Below are positions 8,982 to 17,515 of a DNA stretch of 26,889 bases, in pieces; the first letter of the stretch is position 1; each line of letters opens with the position of its first letter. This DNA comes from Gnetum montanum. Lineage: Eukaryota; Streptophyta; Gnetopsida; Gnetales; Gnetaceae. The stretch is from contig MNCI01015616.1 in the NCBI GenBank assembly GCA_015680685.1, positions 13,168-40,056 on the forward strand, in the 5' to 3' direction. Position numbers and translations under genes: made by a program. The notes under the pieces are model-generated. The model was not told where the DNA came from. It ran no database searches and saw only the letters and a list, made by a program, of their open reading frames with translations.

Positions 8982-9540
8982 GGTTGTGCATTAGCTAAAG
9001 TTACTATAATCACTTCAGGATTTACTAAAGAGACCTTGATCCCTAAGTTTAGTGAGGTAAAACTTGCATAGCATTGGTTGCTTGACTAGGCATCTAAGGG
9101 TGTTCAAGCAATGATTGTCCATGTAGGCTTGCTTGACATTTTCATAGCCCTAAGCCCAATTGTTCCCACTGTGGAGATGGTGAACATCATCAACTTCTTT
9201 AGCAAAGGAGTCAAAATATTCTTCACCTACATTCATGATGTGACTGTGACTTTGGACATTAATAAATCCACCTTCAGTGACCTCTTTGGTGTCCCAAATA
9301 AGGGCATGATGATTTTCACCAAAGCAGGGAAGAATGTGGACCACCAAAAGAAGGTGGAGGAATGGTTAAACACTCAATGTGACCATAAGGAATTCTCTCT
9401 AAGCCAATTCTAGGTTTTGGAGGCTAGAGGGTTGTATCCCCTATTCCAATCCTGTGCATTTCCTAACTTGTTATCGTAGGGTAAGATAATGGGCATTGAA
9501 TAAAAGTAGACGATGAAGAAGGTCCTTACTGAGGGCACCC
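8982..9540 (+). pseudogene. Open segment of a decayed plus-strand gene or element ORF (part 3)
   Basis: Frame 0 reads AKVTIITSGFTKETLIPKFS, two TAG codons (LA-stop-HWLLD-stop-ASKGV), then a clean 100 codons from 9111 to 9410 with VNIINFFSKGVKIFFTYIHD, VTVTLDINKSTFSDLFGVPN and KKVEEWLNTQCDHKEFSLS. After a TAG it resumes as VLEARGLYPLFQ. The arrangement F(Y)-x-NG...F-x-TYI-x-V-x-V...F-x-x-LFGVP faintly recalls the plant transposon-protein domain found next to gypsy elements (PF20167-like), but this is an impression, not an assignment. The open frame runs into the truncated old LTR at about 9538. The minus-strand frame 9150-9347 is its shadow. Confidence 0.45.
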
Positions 9541-9799
9541 TATTTCTGCATGCTCGCAATAGGAGTCATAAAGTAAACAGATCTTTATTCGAGCATTGTG
9601 TGCTTGAGCACATCTTATGTACAGCAATAAAGACGAACTTTGTGATAAACCTTGCATCATTCAGAATAGATTAGTTAATGCTAATTACTATTACTTAATG
9701 CTTTCCTTAGTTAATTAATGATTCTCCCTCACCCTACAACTCTCCTAAGTAAGCACACATAGTACGATCACTTCAAGCATGTGTGTAACACTTGGTAAT
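9538..9799 (+). mobile_element. Older LTR of the 9800-17133 family, left part (interrupted)
   Basis: From TATTTCTGCATGCTCGCAAT onward it aligns with the middle of the LTR at 9800-10834: AGGAGTCxTAAAGTxAACxG, TTATTCGAG, GTACxGCAATAAAGACGA, ATAAACCTTG, CTCTCxCACCCT, AGTACGAyCACTTC. The first about 170 bp of an LTR, with TATA box, are absent. It stops at CTTGGTAAT, where the 7.3-kb element is inserted; the continuation is at 17139-17515. Divergence from the inner LTRs is much higher than between those two, so this copy is older. Confidence 0.8.
9795..9799. repeat. Target-site duplication, left (GTAAT)
   Basis: The five bases before the 5' LTR are GTAAT; the five after the 3' LTR (17134-17138) are GTAAC. 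One difference is expected for an old insertion. Removing the element and one copy gives TTGGTAAYCTAGTAATGATTA, which lines up with GTGGTGATCCTAGCAATGATTA in the LTR. Confidence 0.75.
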
Positions 9800-9810
9800 T
9801 GATGAGACAC

Positions 9811-9881
9811 GATATTGCATAGGCCATGATATTGCGGCAGTTGCGATATCACATCCCATGCGATATCACGTACATGATATC
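9811..9881 (+). promoter_or_regulatory. GATAT repeats in the LTR promoter
   Basis: Five GATAT words lie in 71 bp upstream of the TATA box: GATATTGC at 9811 and 9828, and GATATCAC at 9845, 9862 and 9876 (the first two of these 17 bp apart). The number differs between copies: four in the LTR at 16114 and one in the LTR at 26457. They are candidate transcription-factor sites; no factor is proposed. Confidence 0.5.
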
Positions 9882-9899
9882 ACAGTCAGTCGCCAAGTC

Positions 9900-9907
9900 T
9901 ATAAATA
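9900..9907 (+). promoter_or_regulatory. TATA box of 5' LTR
   Basis: TATAAATA in the context GTCTATAAATAAGAGG, conserved exactly in the 3' LTR (16200) and in the LTR at 26509. Transcription would start about 30 bp downstream. Confidence 0.8.
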
Positions 9908-10073
9908 AGAGGCCGCTCTCCATTGTTTCATCATCTTGGGCTAGAAGTAGGGAACCTCTAGCAGTTTGATCACTCTAGAGATAGAATATTTTCCATGTGC
10001 TCACAGTAGGAGTCCTAAAGTGAACGGGTCTTAATTAGGGCAACATTGTACCTAAACACAAGTTGTGTACGGC

Positions 10074-10079
10074 AATAAA
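10074..10079 (+). terminator. Poly(A) signal of 5' LTR
   Basis: AATAAA within GTGTACGGCAATAAAGACGA, conserved at 16374 and in the LTR at 26457. In an LTR it marks the region near the R/U5 border. Confidence 0.6.
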
Positions 10080-10835
10080 GACGAGCTTCTTGGATAAACC
10101 TTGTAGTGAATGTAATAGAATTTTATTTACTTTCTCTCTCACCCTTAAACTCCTAGAATGCAGAATGAGTACGACTTGATTATGAGCATCTAAGGATGTG
10201 TACAGATAGTCAAGGAATCGGCTACTCATCGCAACGTGGTATGAGTACGATTTGATTATGAGCATCTAGTGTGACTACTTGGTAACCCAGTGGCATATTG
10301 AGGATCTGCACTTGGTAATCTCAGTGGTAGTCATGCACAAAGATGTGTACAGTTAGTCAAAAAATTGGCTGCTCATCGCACTTAGGCTAGATTAGATTCT
10401 CTCAATTATTTCCTCCTAGTTAAGTGCCTCAGTACGACCACTTCGAGCACGTGCGTTACGCGTGGTGATCCCAGCAACGATTTGCATTTCGTAGCCGTAG
10501 TTGCATCGGTTTAGGGTGTGTACGGTAAGTGGGAATGGATGCTGATGCTAGGTTAATTTAGACTTAGTCATTAGTTAGAATTAGTACTTAGTTTCTCAAC
10601 CCTTCACCTTGTTAGCATAGGAGACATAAAACATAAAAAGATATAAAAATCATATACCTCGGACTTACTTAACCATACATAGTAACAACTAGAAGTAAGT
10701 CTGAGAAGACAACGAATGATTAACCCCAAGTGTTCCATAGGGCGTGTAGGCAGTTAGTCTATGGAGTTCGATCGGATCGCGCATGCTATGCTCGTTTCGT
10801 ATGGTTGAGTGTAGGGGTACCTCGCCACACATCAT

Positions 10836-10854
10836 TGGCACCGTTGCCAGGGAC
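10836..10854 (+). other. Primer-binding site, tRNA-Asp type
   Basis: TGGCACCGTTGCCAGGGAC follows the LTR end after one base. The complement of the plant tRNA-Asp 3' end, known as the primer site of many Tat/Athila-type elements, is TGGCGCCGTTGCCGGGGAC. The two differences are both G-to-A at CpG positions, as expected from methylcytosine deamination on the other strand. Confidence 0.88.
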
Positions 10855-10978
10855 TAAGTGTTTGTGCATTGAATAGAACATAAAGGATATCACTCATATC
10901 GTTGGGAGCCTAAACGAACCTTTAGGTTAATAAAGATAAAAATTATATAATGGTAATTAGCACACCAAATAAGACATC

Positions 10979-12790
10979 ATGTCTTCTTCTTCTTCTCACA
11001 AGAGCACATCACCTAGGGATAATACAAAGAACAATCAGTAGTCAAAAAGACATAGCCAAAATTAGCCAAGTCCTAAACAATACAAGATAGTTTATACTCA
11101 TCCCGATGAGTATATTCCAAACTTTACCTTTATCCTCCATCAAGACGAATAGCTGCGATGGAGAGATTTTCAAGGTAACATCATGTTACCCCCAGATCAA
11201 TCAGTCTCTAACATGCTTTTCCATGCTTTGGCACAGATTGGCATGATAAAATTGTATGCAGAATACATTGTGGAAGACTTTGATTGAAGGGATTACTATC
11301 CCACAAAAGCACAACGTATGAGGGACTCAAGGTAGGAGAGCCAACATACACTGTTGAAGGGCAAAGAGGTCCCACACGTCCTTAGTGAAACTAAAGATGG
11401 TGAACCACTTATAACTGGTTTGCTATCAAGAGATGTTCCCCTCCTTAACAAAAGTGAGGAGGTAGGGTATCAAAACCTATGATCAACGATACATATCCCT
11501 GGTTCTAATGCCTATGAACACCAATTGTTCATAGAAGGAAAAACGCATGACAAGGAAAGGCACTTAGATCATCACCACGATCGGGGCCGTAGCAGCCGAA
11601 GAGAAGGCAAAAAACATCATCATGGCGATGGTTCCCCTTCTTCTTCCCCTTCTTCACATCACTCAACCTCTCCTTCCACATCTGGGCATAGCCATCATGA
11701 GCATAACAGAGAGGATAAAGGTAAGAAAAATGAGAGACCTCGACGAGAGAGTCGAGAGAGAGGACAAGGGCAAGGATGTAGGGAAAGTAGAGAATGATGA
11801 AGACATCACAGGCATCATGAAGTAGATGATCATGATGAGCCCCTAATTGCAACCTGAAGTATGCTTGACATAATGGAGGTAGTTAGAATTCCCACAAGGC
11901 ATTTAAAAGATAGTCAGATCAAGCGTTTAGACATGAATAACATCCCACACTTTGAGGGGGGGGGGGTATAACACTGATCCACAACATCATTTACAGGCAT
12001 TCCATGATGCTTGTGCCTTGCAAAATATAGAAAATGAGTGGCAAAAACTTAAGTTGTTTCCCAAGACACTCACCAAGGAAGTAGAGAGCTGGTACCAGTC
12101 CTTAAAACCAGAAACCATCAAGAGGTGGAGTACGATGTTAGAACTATTCAACGATAAGTATTAGACGTACTCCAGAGTGTCTAATTTGCGTAAACAGATC
12201 CAAGGATGGAAGTAGGGTATTCATGAACCCTTGGATGCTATCATGGCCCACTACTACACATTGTTACATTGTTTCCTCGGCCATGGGTATGCTCAAAGGG
12301 ATCAACTTTGCCACATCGTGGATGGGCTAAGGCATGAAAAGAGAAGAACCCTTGGGACTTATGCCTAAGGGAGACTATCACAACTTAGAGCCCATGAAGT
12401 ACATCGCTTGTTGGAACAAGTAGCAAAAGAAGAAGGGGAGCTACACAAAAGGGAAAGTGCAAAAGAATACAACCGTGACCCCTCTCTTTGAAAAAAGGGA
12501 GTGAAACTTTGCGATGAAGAGGATGAGTCACCAATCGAAGAGTTGGTGAATAGGAAAACCTTGCCAATTCAAAAGTTAAGAACAGAAATAGCGGCTACAG
12601 TAGATGACGTATGGAGTTCCTTAGACTCTAAAATTGAAACTGTCTTAAAAATTGTAGAAGAGTCTAAGACGAAACAAAGTAGTAACAAAGGTAAGACAAA
12701 GTGGAGAGATTTAGGCCCTGCACATAACAAGGGTAAGGGGAAAATTACTATCTCTGATGAAGTTGTGGATTTAGACACAGACAATGGATA
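10979..12790 (+). pseudogene. Retrotransposon gag (capsid) ORF, decayed
   Basis: ATG at 10979 opens MSSSSSHKSTSPRDN in frame 2. The frame continues through several stops at former Gln/Trp/Arg codons (PSPKQYKIVYTHPDEYIPNF, MLPPDQSVSNMLFHALAQIG) to 11797, with a His/Ser/Arg-rich linker around 11550-11790 (DHHHDRGRSSRREGKKHHH). The Retrotrans_gag domain follows: IPHFEG before a G11 run (11956-11966), then in frame 0 DPQHHLQAFHDACALQNIEN, LKLFPKTLTKEVESWYQSL and WSTMLELFNDKY (to 12164). After a TAG it continues (YTLLHCFLGHGYAQRDQLC) to a C-terminal charged part, 12501-12790, open, rich in Lys/Glu. No CCHC zinc knuckle is seen. In an active element this forms the virus-like particle that packages the RNA. 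Start chosen as the first ATG in frame after the primer-binding site. Confidence 0.8.
11956..11966. other. G11 homopolymer at a gag frame change
   Basis: Eleven G residues. Upstream the gag frame is 2 (NNIPHFEG), downstream it is 0 (YNTDPQHHLQAF). Both sides fit one Retrotrans_gag domain, so the run has gained or lost a base, either in evolution or as a sequencing error. Confidence 0.8.
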
Positions 12791-13358
12791 GCATCACAAC
12801 CCATCGGATAGCATTAACGTATTATCCAAGTGGAACTCCACCACAACCCATCGGATAGCATCAGCAGTGGAAATACCCACAGTCATGGGGGATGGCATCA
12901 CCAAAACATCAGTACCCTTACCATCATCCTAACCCTTATGGATATTATGTGTAGCAACCAATTTCTCCAAGTGACTCTATGAGTCACACAACTCCCCACC
13001 ATCACTACCAAGTTTGGGAGTACTTTAGAAGGACTCCTTCTCCTCCGGGAGACACTCCATACCCACACCATCCTTCAAAGCCATCTGCACCTCTTCCACA
13101 AGTAGTTCCCATAACACCTCCTGCTCCAACAATGCAAGGGGAACTTCCTACTCAACCGCAACAATGTCATGCTGTGAGAGCTATAAATATTCAACCTGAT
13201 ATTGATTCTAACAACTGTAAAAAGAGAATACCCTTCTTTAGAACCAAAAGCCCAGAAAAAATCTTGCAACAACAAGTGGTTGAGCCCATGAACACTCCTC
13301 CACCATCTAACACTTCGGAGTACCCTTTAGTCCAACAGAGCTTAACGCATATGGTTAT
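12791..13358 (+). pseudogene. Proline/histidine-rich linker between gag and protease
   Basis: After the TAG at 12789 the coding trace moves to frame 1, clean from 12979 to 13365: MSHTTPHHHYQVWEYFRR, then PSAPLPQVVPITPPAPTMQG and VEPMNTPPPSNTSEYPLVQQ. Low-complexity Pro/His/Gln-rich spacers like this are common between gag and protease in plant gypsy elements. The stretch 12791-12978 has direct repeats of CACAACCCATCGGATAGCAT (12794 and 12842). No catalytic function; it then overlaps the protease frame at 13359 by a few bases. Confidence 0.55.
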
Positions 13359-13808
13359 ATGTTAACACATACCATAACCGACTGGATCAAGGTAGGCCAC
13401 CTTCCCAGGAAACTAACTGATCTTGGAAGTTCCTTAATCTACCTTAGAGTTGCCGAAAATGAACCACATAGGACTCTTCTTGACTCAGGTTCCAGAGTCA
13501 ACTTAATTTCACAAGAGATGTATCACACCTGGAACCTACCCAAACTTAAGAAGAGTAACATTCAACTAGAGCTGGCAGACTAGTCCATCACCATTCCATT
13601 GGGATTGATGGAGGACATCATTACCACTGTGTGTGGTTGGTCTTACCTGGTTGATTTCCTGATGATTGAGGTCAACAGCAACGAAGGGGACTTCCCAATT
13701 ATAATGCGAAGGGCATGGCTTAGTATAGTAGATGCATGCCTTAGGATATATGATCTTTCCTTGGAAATCTCTAAGATAAATATTTATGGAAAGATTGAGA
13801 AGAGGTAA
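13359..13808 (+). pseudogene. Retropepsin-like aspartic protease, decayed
   Basis: Frame 0. LLDSGSRVNLISQEMY (about 13476-13523) holds the retropepsin catalytic triplet, here DSG, in the usual setting LxDxGSxxNLIS. A TAG at 13581 interrupts TIPLGLMEDI-type sequence; downstream GLMEDIITTVCGW, VDFLMIEVN and FPIIMRRAWLSIVDACLRI match the second half of plant gypsy proteases (GxxEDIxxTVxG...FxVI...P-IILGRPWLxxxxAxI), with the ILGRPWL replaced by IMRRAWL. Such proteases cut the gag-pol precursor. The enzyme follows gag in the expected order, but no reverse transcriptase follows it. Inactive because of stops. Confidence 0.75.
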
Positions 13809-14205
13809 GTTCCATGCATCACATACAGTGATTCATCGGGTGATGACATGGAGAAAATGCCTCCATGTAACAGGTGTACTCTTAAAGCTTTGAAACAAAG
13901 ATGCCTATATGTAGCAACCACACAAGAAGTAGTAGACACCCCGTGGTTGATAGCCACTCGAAGGAGCAACCAAATATGCATGGAAAAAACTGAGGAGACA
14001 AACCATGCCAATAATGAAGGCATAGACACGTTGGAATATGAGCGTCGCCAACTCCCACCCCTCAACCTAAGATCATCAATTGGCAGGAGTTGGGCACTTC
14101 TACGAAATTGAAATAGACATTCATTATTTCGAACCTCTCCCTTGCAATTTAGTAATGGGGGAGATGGCCACCTATGCTAATCATATGGGGCCCTCAGTTC
14201 TTTTT
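13809..14205 (+). pseudogene. Tail of the gag-protease ORF, unknown
   Basis: Frame 0 continues past TAA as VPCITYSDSSGDDMEKMPP, then an open run from 13848 to 14111 with CNRCTLKALKQRC, EVVDTPWLIATRR and ERRQLPPLNLRSS. A one-base shift extends it: EIDIHYFEPLPCNLVMGEM, to about 14205. The pair CNRC...C is not a zinc knuckle. In complete relatives this would be the protease-RT linker; here the frame ends in T-rich DNA, which marks where RT was lost or never present. Confidence 0.45.
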
Positions 14206-14881
14206 AAGTTTTTTTTTTATAAATTTCTTTAACTTTTCTTGTTTTTGTTTTACAAATTTCTTTAACTCTTCTTGTTTTTGTTTTACAACATCATTATACT
14301 TTTCCATTTTGTGTGTGTGTGTGATCCATCCTATAAGTTTGTCACCCAATAAGTCTTTCGCACGATGGTATGAATTTTTTTTCTTGATTGCTAATGTTTG
14401 GTTTTTACCTTTAAGTTACGATGTTGACACTAAGGTATGTTTCTCTTGATATGGCAGGAAATGAGTTCACTTCATCCATCCATCCACCAGTTTCTATGGT
14501 CTCTCTCAGCTTGGAAATGTATAGTCCCCTTCTAATAAGAACTTAAACGAATCAGTGATTGGGCATTTCTCAAACTAAGGAAGGACTAAAGGTTTGAAAA
14601 GGGTGTGACTTCAAGGGAACTTGATGCTTTTGTGTTGGCCATTCTCTTGGGGTGCTTGGATGTTTTCTTTTTGAGTTTTCTCGTCATTCCGATGTTACCC
14701 CAATTAGCGGAAGCTAAGACAATAAAAATAAATATAAAAATTCTTTGCATGGTGTGGTTCTCACACATAAAAACACAAAACATAAAAAAAGAAAAAAAAG
14801 AAAAGAAAACAATAAAACAACTAAGTGAGAATTCAAAGAAAACCCCTTAGATGAAATAAACTTGGGCTACAAGCACTGGTT
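14206..14881. other. Element interior without a recognised gene
   Basis: T-rich DNA directly after the gag-protease tail, including a 33-bp duplication, a (GT)6 microsatellite at about 14312 and an A-rich tract at 14776-14815. No domain in any frame. The open frames here are low in complexity. Confidence 0.5.
14221..14286. repeat. 33-bp tandem duplication
   Basis: AAATTTCTTTAACTTTTCTT... at 14221-14253 is repeated at 14254-14286 with a single T/C difference. It marks the transition from coding relic to non-coding interior. Confidence 0.9.
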
Positions 14882-15241
14882 ATGGAACCAAAACTGTTCC
14901 CTCTAACTAAGGTCCTTCTCGCTTCCTATTCTCTCCTTTGTTTCATCGGAATGGTGGTGACTCTTGGGGAAGGAATCCTTGTTATCCAAGTGGATGATTT
15001 AGCTAAATGCATTGATGCGAAGTCACTAGATGTGGTTGGTTTGAGGCTAGACTTGGAATGGGATTTGCTAAGTCACATTAATCATGAACTATACAAGGGG
15101 TTGTACACCACCTTGTTCTTGAGATTCTGTTCCATTCTATTCTCTCCATCCTTCTCTCCATTGTTCACCTCATTGCCAGTTGTATCATTAGTGTATATAT
15201 TTTGGTTGATGCATTGTTTTCTTTTTGGTAAATTCTTGTAG
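14882..15241 (+). CDS. Hypothetical small ORF in the element, two hydrophobic ends
   Basis: 119 codons from ATG at 14882 without stops, in an element where other frames are broken. The N-terminal part (VLLASYSLLCFIGMVVTL, residues about 11-28) is hydrophobic like a signal or membrane segment. The middle (residues about 35-75) is polar, with DDLAKCIDAKSLDVVGLRL and EWDLLSHINHELYKG. The C-terminal 45 residues are again strongly hydrophobic (PLFTSLPVVSLVYIFWLM). Some gypsy elements of the Athila group carry an env-like ORF between pol and the 3' LTR with membrane segments, which would suit this position, but no homology is visible. Chance open frame in T-rich DNA is an equal possibility. Confidence 0.25.
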   Translation: MEPKLFPLTKVLLASYSLLCFIGMVVTLGEGILVIQVDDLAKCIDAKSLDVVGLRLDLEWDLLSHINHELYKGLYTTLFLRFCSILFSPSFSPLFTSLPVVSLVYIFWLMHCFLFGKFL

Positions 15242-16104
15242 TTAAGACTTTAACTCTTGTTCCAAATGACATTCCTAGAGCCTACGGACTCTTTGAATTT
15301 GGGTTTGTTAGGGCATTAAAAGGCATAAGCCTGCTTTGGGGAGGACCCACTGACATTCCTATTTGGTGCACTAGTTAACTTCTTTTCCCTAACATTTTTG
15401 CAATTAATTTTATTTTGTTCATTACCATCTTGACATCCATTTCCTCGATGCTATAGTTGTCCCTTTTTATCTATCTTTCTTACTCCATTTCTTTCTCCAT
15501 TGTAATGCTACCGGAGGTTCACGATTAGTCATGGCGGTACGGGGCCCAATTTTTTTGATTTTCTCTTAGCCCCAAATTTTTTCAATTATTTCCTAACCCC
15601 TACACCTTTGGTAGTCATCATTAATATATCTCTAGACCATAATCAGCCATACCACAACCTAGCCAAGGGACCTACACCGCAACAAGGTATTAATTACATG
15701 ATGATTCATTTACCCTTGCTAATATATGATTGTGTTGTGTGTGCAGATGACGATCATACAACAATGGATTGGATCTAGAGCAAACACTTGGAATGGAGCC
15801 ATGCTGGAAGCAACTATGCAAGGAGCAAGATCGATGGCGTGCTTATGGCTGGACAATGAAAGGTGCAATCTTGGCGTTGGTAGCAGCAACACTTTTTTTT
15901 CTCTCTCTCTTTCTTTCTCAGTTGCCAACTAAGGCCTGATGTCATTGTAATAAGGTGTTCACCCTTGTTATCATGAATACCAATTTTGTCAAGTCTTGTA
16001 ATGATGATCCGTTCACATGTCATCCCATTACTTCCATTCCCCTCAATAATCCCATACCTTCCCAATATTTTGTAAGGAACTCAAGGATGAGTTTTCATTT
16101 AGTC
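15242..16104. other. Element 3' non-coding interior
   Basis: No supportable gene. It contains a pyrimidine tract at 15890-15920 (T9 then CTCTCTCT...TTTCTTTCTCAG, resembling a strong 3' splice acceptor) and a GTGTGTGCAG at 15737-15746. Between these two lies a short open stretch (MTIIQQWIGSRANTWNG), which is not recognised. Spliced leaders or UTR introns occur in some plant retroelements; no evidence beyond the tract is available here. Confidence 0.4.
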
Positions 16105-16113
16105 ATGGGGGTA
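16105..16113 (+). other. Probable polypurine tract remnant before 3' LTR
   Basis: ATGGGGGTA directly precedes TGATGAG of the 3' LTR. A G-rich purine run is expected here for second-strand priming; this one is short and interrupted by T, so decayed. Confidence 0.4.
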
Positions 16114-17133
16114 TGATGAGATGTGATATTGCATAGGCTATGATATTGCGTTGTCCCCTATGATATCATGTACACGATATCATGGTTTGTCACCAAGTCT
16201 ATAAATAAGAGGTGGCTCTCCCTTGTTTCATCATCCTAGGCTAGAAGTAGGGAAACTCTGGTAGTTTGATCACTCCAGAGATAGAATATTTTCCATGTGC
16301 CCGTAGTAGGAGTTCTAAAGTGAATGGATCTTTATTCAAGTAACATTGTACCTGAACACAAGTTGTGTACGGAAATAAAGACGAGCTTCTTGGATAAACC
16401 TTGTAGTGCATGGAATAGGATTTTATTTATTTCTTTCTCTCTCACCCTTAAACTCCTAAAATGTGGAATGAGTACGACTTGATTACGAGCATCTAATGAT
16501 GTGTACGGATAATCAAGGAATCAGCTACTCATCGTAACGCGGTATGAGTATGACTTGATTATGAGCATCAAGTATGACTACTTGATAACCCAGTGGCGTA
16601 TTCAGGATCTGCGCTTGGTAATCCCAGTGGTAGTCATGCACAAAGATGTGTACGGTTAGTCAAGAAATTAGCTGCTCATCGCACTTAGGCTAGATTAGAT
16701 TCTCTCAACACTTTCCTCCTAGTTAAGTGCCTCAGTACGACCACTTCAAGCACGTGCGTTATGCGTGGTGATCCTAGCAATGATTAGCATTTGGTAGCCG
16801 TGGTTGCATTGGTTCAGGGTGTGTACGGTAAGTGGGAATGGATGCTAATGCTAGGTTAATTTAGACTTAGTCATTAGTTAGAATTAGTACTTAGTTTCTC
16901 AACCCTTCACCTTGTTAGCATAGGAGACATAAAACATAAAAAGATATAAAAATCACCTCAGACTTACTTAACCATACATAGTAACAACTAGAAGTAAGTC
17001 TGAGAAGACAACGAATGATTAACCCCAAGTGTTCCATGGGGCGTGTAGGCACTTAGTTTGTGGAGTTTGGCCAGATCGTGTGTGCTACGCTCGTTTCCTA
17101 TGGTTGAGTGTAGGGGTACCTCACCACTCATCA
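16114..17133 (+). repeat. 3' LTR (1020 bp)
   Basis: Begins TGATGAGATGTGATATTGC, ends CCACTCATCA. Same layout as the 5' LTR: TATA box at 16200-16207, AATAAA at 16374-16379, then the modular long part. It has four GATAT words in U3 against five in the 5' copy and lacks CATATACCT at about 16955. Differences are mostly transitions. The minus-strand open frame 16988-17179 is fortuitous and crosses the LTR end. Confidence 0.92.
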
Positions 17134-17138
17134 GTAAC
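17134..17138. repeat. Target-site duplication, right (GTAAC)
   Basis: Matches GTAAT at 9795-9799 in four of five bases, next to the CTCATCA terminus of the 3' LTR. Confidence 0.75.
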
Positions 17139-17515
17139 CTAGTAATGATTAGTGTTTGGTAATCCTGGTAGTATTTCACTGGTTTAGGATGTGCATGGCA
17201 AGTGAGAATGGATACTGGTGTTAGGATTAGTTAGAGCCTAGTTAATAAGTAGTCAAATTAAATTAGTTACTTAGTTATCTCTCTCCTCCCTTATTAGCAG
17301 CAGGACATAAAAACACAAAAAGTATAAAATCATATGCCTCAAGTTTACTTAACCATAAAATCGTGACATACAAGTAAGCTTGGGAAGATAACGATTGATC
17401 AACCCATTCTTGTTCCACAAAGGCACATAAGTACTTAGTCCTTGGAATTCGACTGGATCGTGCGTGGACAGTCATATTCATATGGTTGAGCATAGGGATA
17501 CCTCATCACTCATCA
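17139..17515 (+). mobile_element. Older LTR of the same family, right part
   Basis: Continues the interrupted LTR of 9538-9799. It aligns with the last about 380 bp of the inner LTRs: CTAGTAATGATTAG, GTGAGAATGGATxCTGxTG, GACATAAAAaCAcAAAAAGTATAAAA, TTACTTAACCATA, GATAACGATTGATCAACCC, then ATATGGTTGAGCATAGGGAT and CTCATCACTCATCA at 17502-17515, the LTR end. Since no internal element domains follow, it is either a solo LTR (with a lost 5' part) or a fragment. The minus-strand frame 17275-17493 is a shadow. Confidence 0.85.

Larger units (their letters stand above)
9800..10834 (+). repeat. 5' LTR (1035 bp)
   Basis: Begins TGATGAG and ends with CATCA (CTCATCA in the 3' copy), so the termini form a short inverted repeat. 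The TATA box is only 100 bp from the start and AATAAA lies at 10074, so U3 is very short and the region after the poly(A) signal, about 740 bp, is long. That long part is built of diverged modules: AGTACGAC-type text at 10168, 10244 and 10431, and GTCAAgGAATcGGCTaCTCA at 10208 and 10356. Confidence 0.92.
9800..17133 (+). mobile_element. LTR retrotransposon, 7.3 kb, gag-protease only (non-autonomous)
   Basis: Complete from TG to CA: 5' LTR 9800-10834, tRNA-Asp primer-binding site 10836-10854, gag-protease ORF relic 10979-about 14205, about 1.9 kb without recognised genes, a short G-run before the 3' LTR, and 3' LTR 16114-17133. The two LTRs share about 90% of bases by eye, mostly transitions plus a U3 length difference. 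No reverse transcriptase, RNase H or integrase motif was found in any frame between the protease and the 3' LTR, so the element would have to be mobilised by a helper. This layout corresponds to what the literature calls TR-GAG elements; whether a full-length relative with RT exists cannot be told from here. Gag and the tRNA-Asp site point to a Ty3/gypsy (Tat/Athila-like) origin. It is flanked by GTAAT/GTAAC and by the two halves of an older related LTR. Confidence 0.88.

Noticed and set aside
11529-11852. Minus-strand 107-codon frame and plus-strand frame 11622-11825
   Set aside because: Shadows of the His/Ser/Arg-rich gag linker in frame 2; low complexity and no domain.
12385-14065. Minus-strand frames opposite gag and protease
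   Set aside because: Antisense shadows of the plus-strand polyprotein; no motifs.
15719-16065. Overlapping open frames on both strands in the element 3' interior
   Set aside because: Short, overlapping, driven by the CTCTCT tract; no recognised domain.
16988-17493. Minus-strand frames in the LTRs
   Set aside because: They lie in LTR sequence and one crosses the LTR end; frames are not shared with the 5' LTR.
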